Source of the DNA: Thermocaproicibacter sp036260805
GTDB taxonomy: Bacteria; Bacillota; Clostridia; Oscillospirales; Acutalibacteraceae
Length of the DNA: 48,193 nucleotides
NCBI GenBank assembly: GCA_036260805.1
Contig: DATALZ010000035.1
Location: forward strand, 1-48,193
Direction: 5' to 3'
Both the position numbers and the translations under genes were made by a program. Below are positions 47,978 through 48,193 of this stretch, piece after piece (positions within the stretch are counted from its first letter, which is position 1; the number at the start of each line of letters is the position of its first letter). The notes below the pieces were generated by a model. That model ran no database searches, was not told the origin of the DNA, and saw only the letters and a program-made list of their open reading frames with translations.

Positions 47978-48193
47978 TTATTTTTCGTGCTGCTTATTCA
48001 TTCTTTTTTCGGCCCAGTCGCACATCAGGCGGATAATCGGGATTACTTCGGAACCATCCGGAGTCAGGCAATACTCCACTTTCGGCGGAATTTCCTTAAA
48101 CTGCCTGCGTTCCACAAGCTCCGAGCTTACCAGTTCTTTCAGGCTGCTGCTCAGCATCATATCGGTAATGCCGGAAATGCCCTGTTTCACCTG
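47978..48193 (-). CDS. HxlR family transcriptional regulator (5' end outside window)
   Basis: At least 71 residues of the C-terminal part; the frame stays open to the window edge, so the start is missing. GISGITDMMLSSSLKEL and the wing PPKVEYCLTPDGSEVIPII are HxlR signatures. The family senses thiol-reactive or aldehyde compounds in several cases through an N-terminal cysteine, which is out of view. Its position before an aldo/keto reductase fits aldehyde response, an inference. Confidence 0.9.
   Translation of the reverse strand, partial: QVKQGISGITDMMLSSSLKELVSSELVERRQFKEIPPKVEYCLTPDGSEVIPIIRLMCDWAEKRMNKQHEK

Overview
The window is chromosomal DNA from a low-to-mid GC Firmicute, most likely a Clostridia member of the Oscillospiraceae/Ruminococcaceae type. 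This rests on the unbroken Gram-positive S10-spc-alpha ribosomal order, a KOW-domain protein between map and infA, zinc-binding (Cys-rich) forms of S14, S4, L36 and L24, a class III anaerobic ribonucleotide reductase, a type 1B dihydroorotate dehydrogenase, strong AGGAGG-type ribosome binding sites and frequent GTG/TTG starts. The genus cannot be fixed from the sequence alone.

Layout. Positions 1-5019 (+ strand) hold the tail of an unknown gene, then a tightly overlapping pyrD / Cys-rich small protein / histidine phosphatase / ruvX run, then a more AT-rich cassette of an ABC half-transporter and a CPBP membrane protease. Positions 5050-6830 (- strand) hold degV and an AT-rich methyltransferase gene sandwiched between two copies of the degV 3' end plus terminator, which looks like an insertion. 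Positions 6831-22640 (- strand) are the complete S10-spc-alpha superoperon, from a promoter and about 280-base leader through rpsJ to rplQ and a terminator; the leader contains an intrinsic-terminator-like hairpin. Positions 22721-29788 (- strand) hold a DUF3298-type lipoprotein, an OmpR-type regulator / sensor kinase / HtrA protease operon, and leuCD. A CRP/FNR-family regulator (29965-30591, + strand) sits between leuCD and ilvD, with a candidate 22-bp operator on its own promoter.

Positions 30749-43521 (- strand) hold ilvD, a single-pass membrane protein of unknown function, lysS, greA with a full-consensus promoter, an envelope cluster (ftsE-ftsX-M23 peptidase-S41 protease), a PucR/CdaR-type regulator, an AAA ATPase and a SARP/BTAD-type regulator with a probably degenerate GGDEF-like C-terminus. 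Positions 43865-46694 are nrdD-nrdG with a strong promoter whose -10 lies in a 43-base perfect-arm palindrome. The end (46924-48193) holds a YghZ-type aldo-keto reductase and the C-terminal part of an HxlR-family regulator.

Most of the window is housekeeping: translation, protein export, nucleotide and branched-chain amino acid synthesis, and cell-wall splitting. No complete new defence or mobile system is visible; I saw no integrase, transposase, CRISPR array, tRNA or rRNA. The best leads are the repeat-flanked methyltransferase insertion, the tandem Cys6 protein, the nrdD palindrome, the S10 leader, the CRP-type operator and the SARP/degenerate-GGDEF plus ATPase pair. All promoter, hairpin and operator calls were made by eye.
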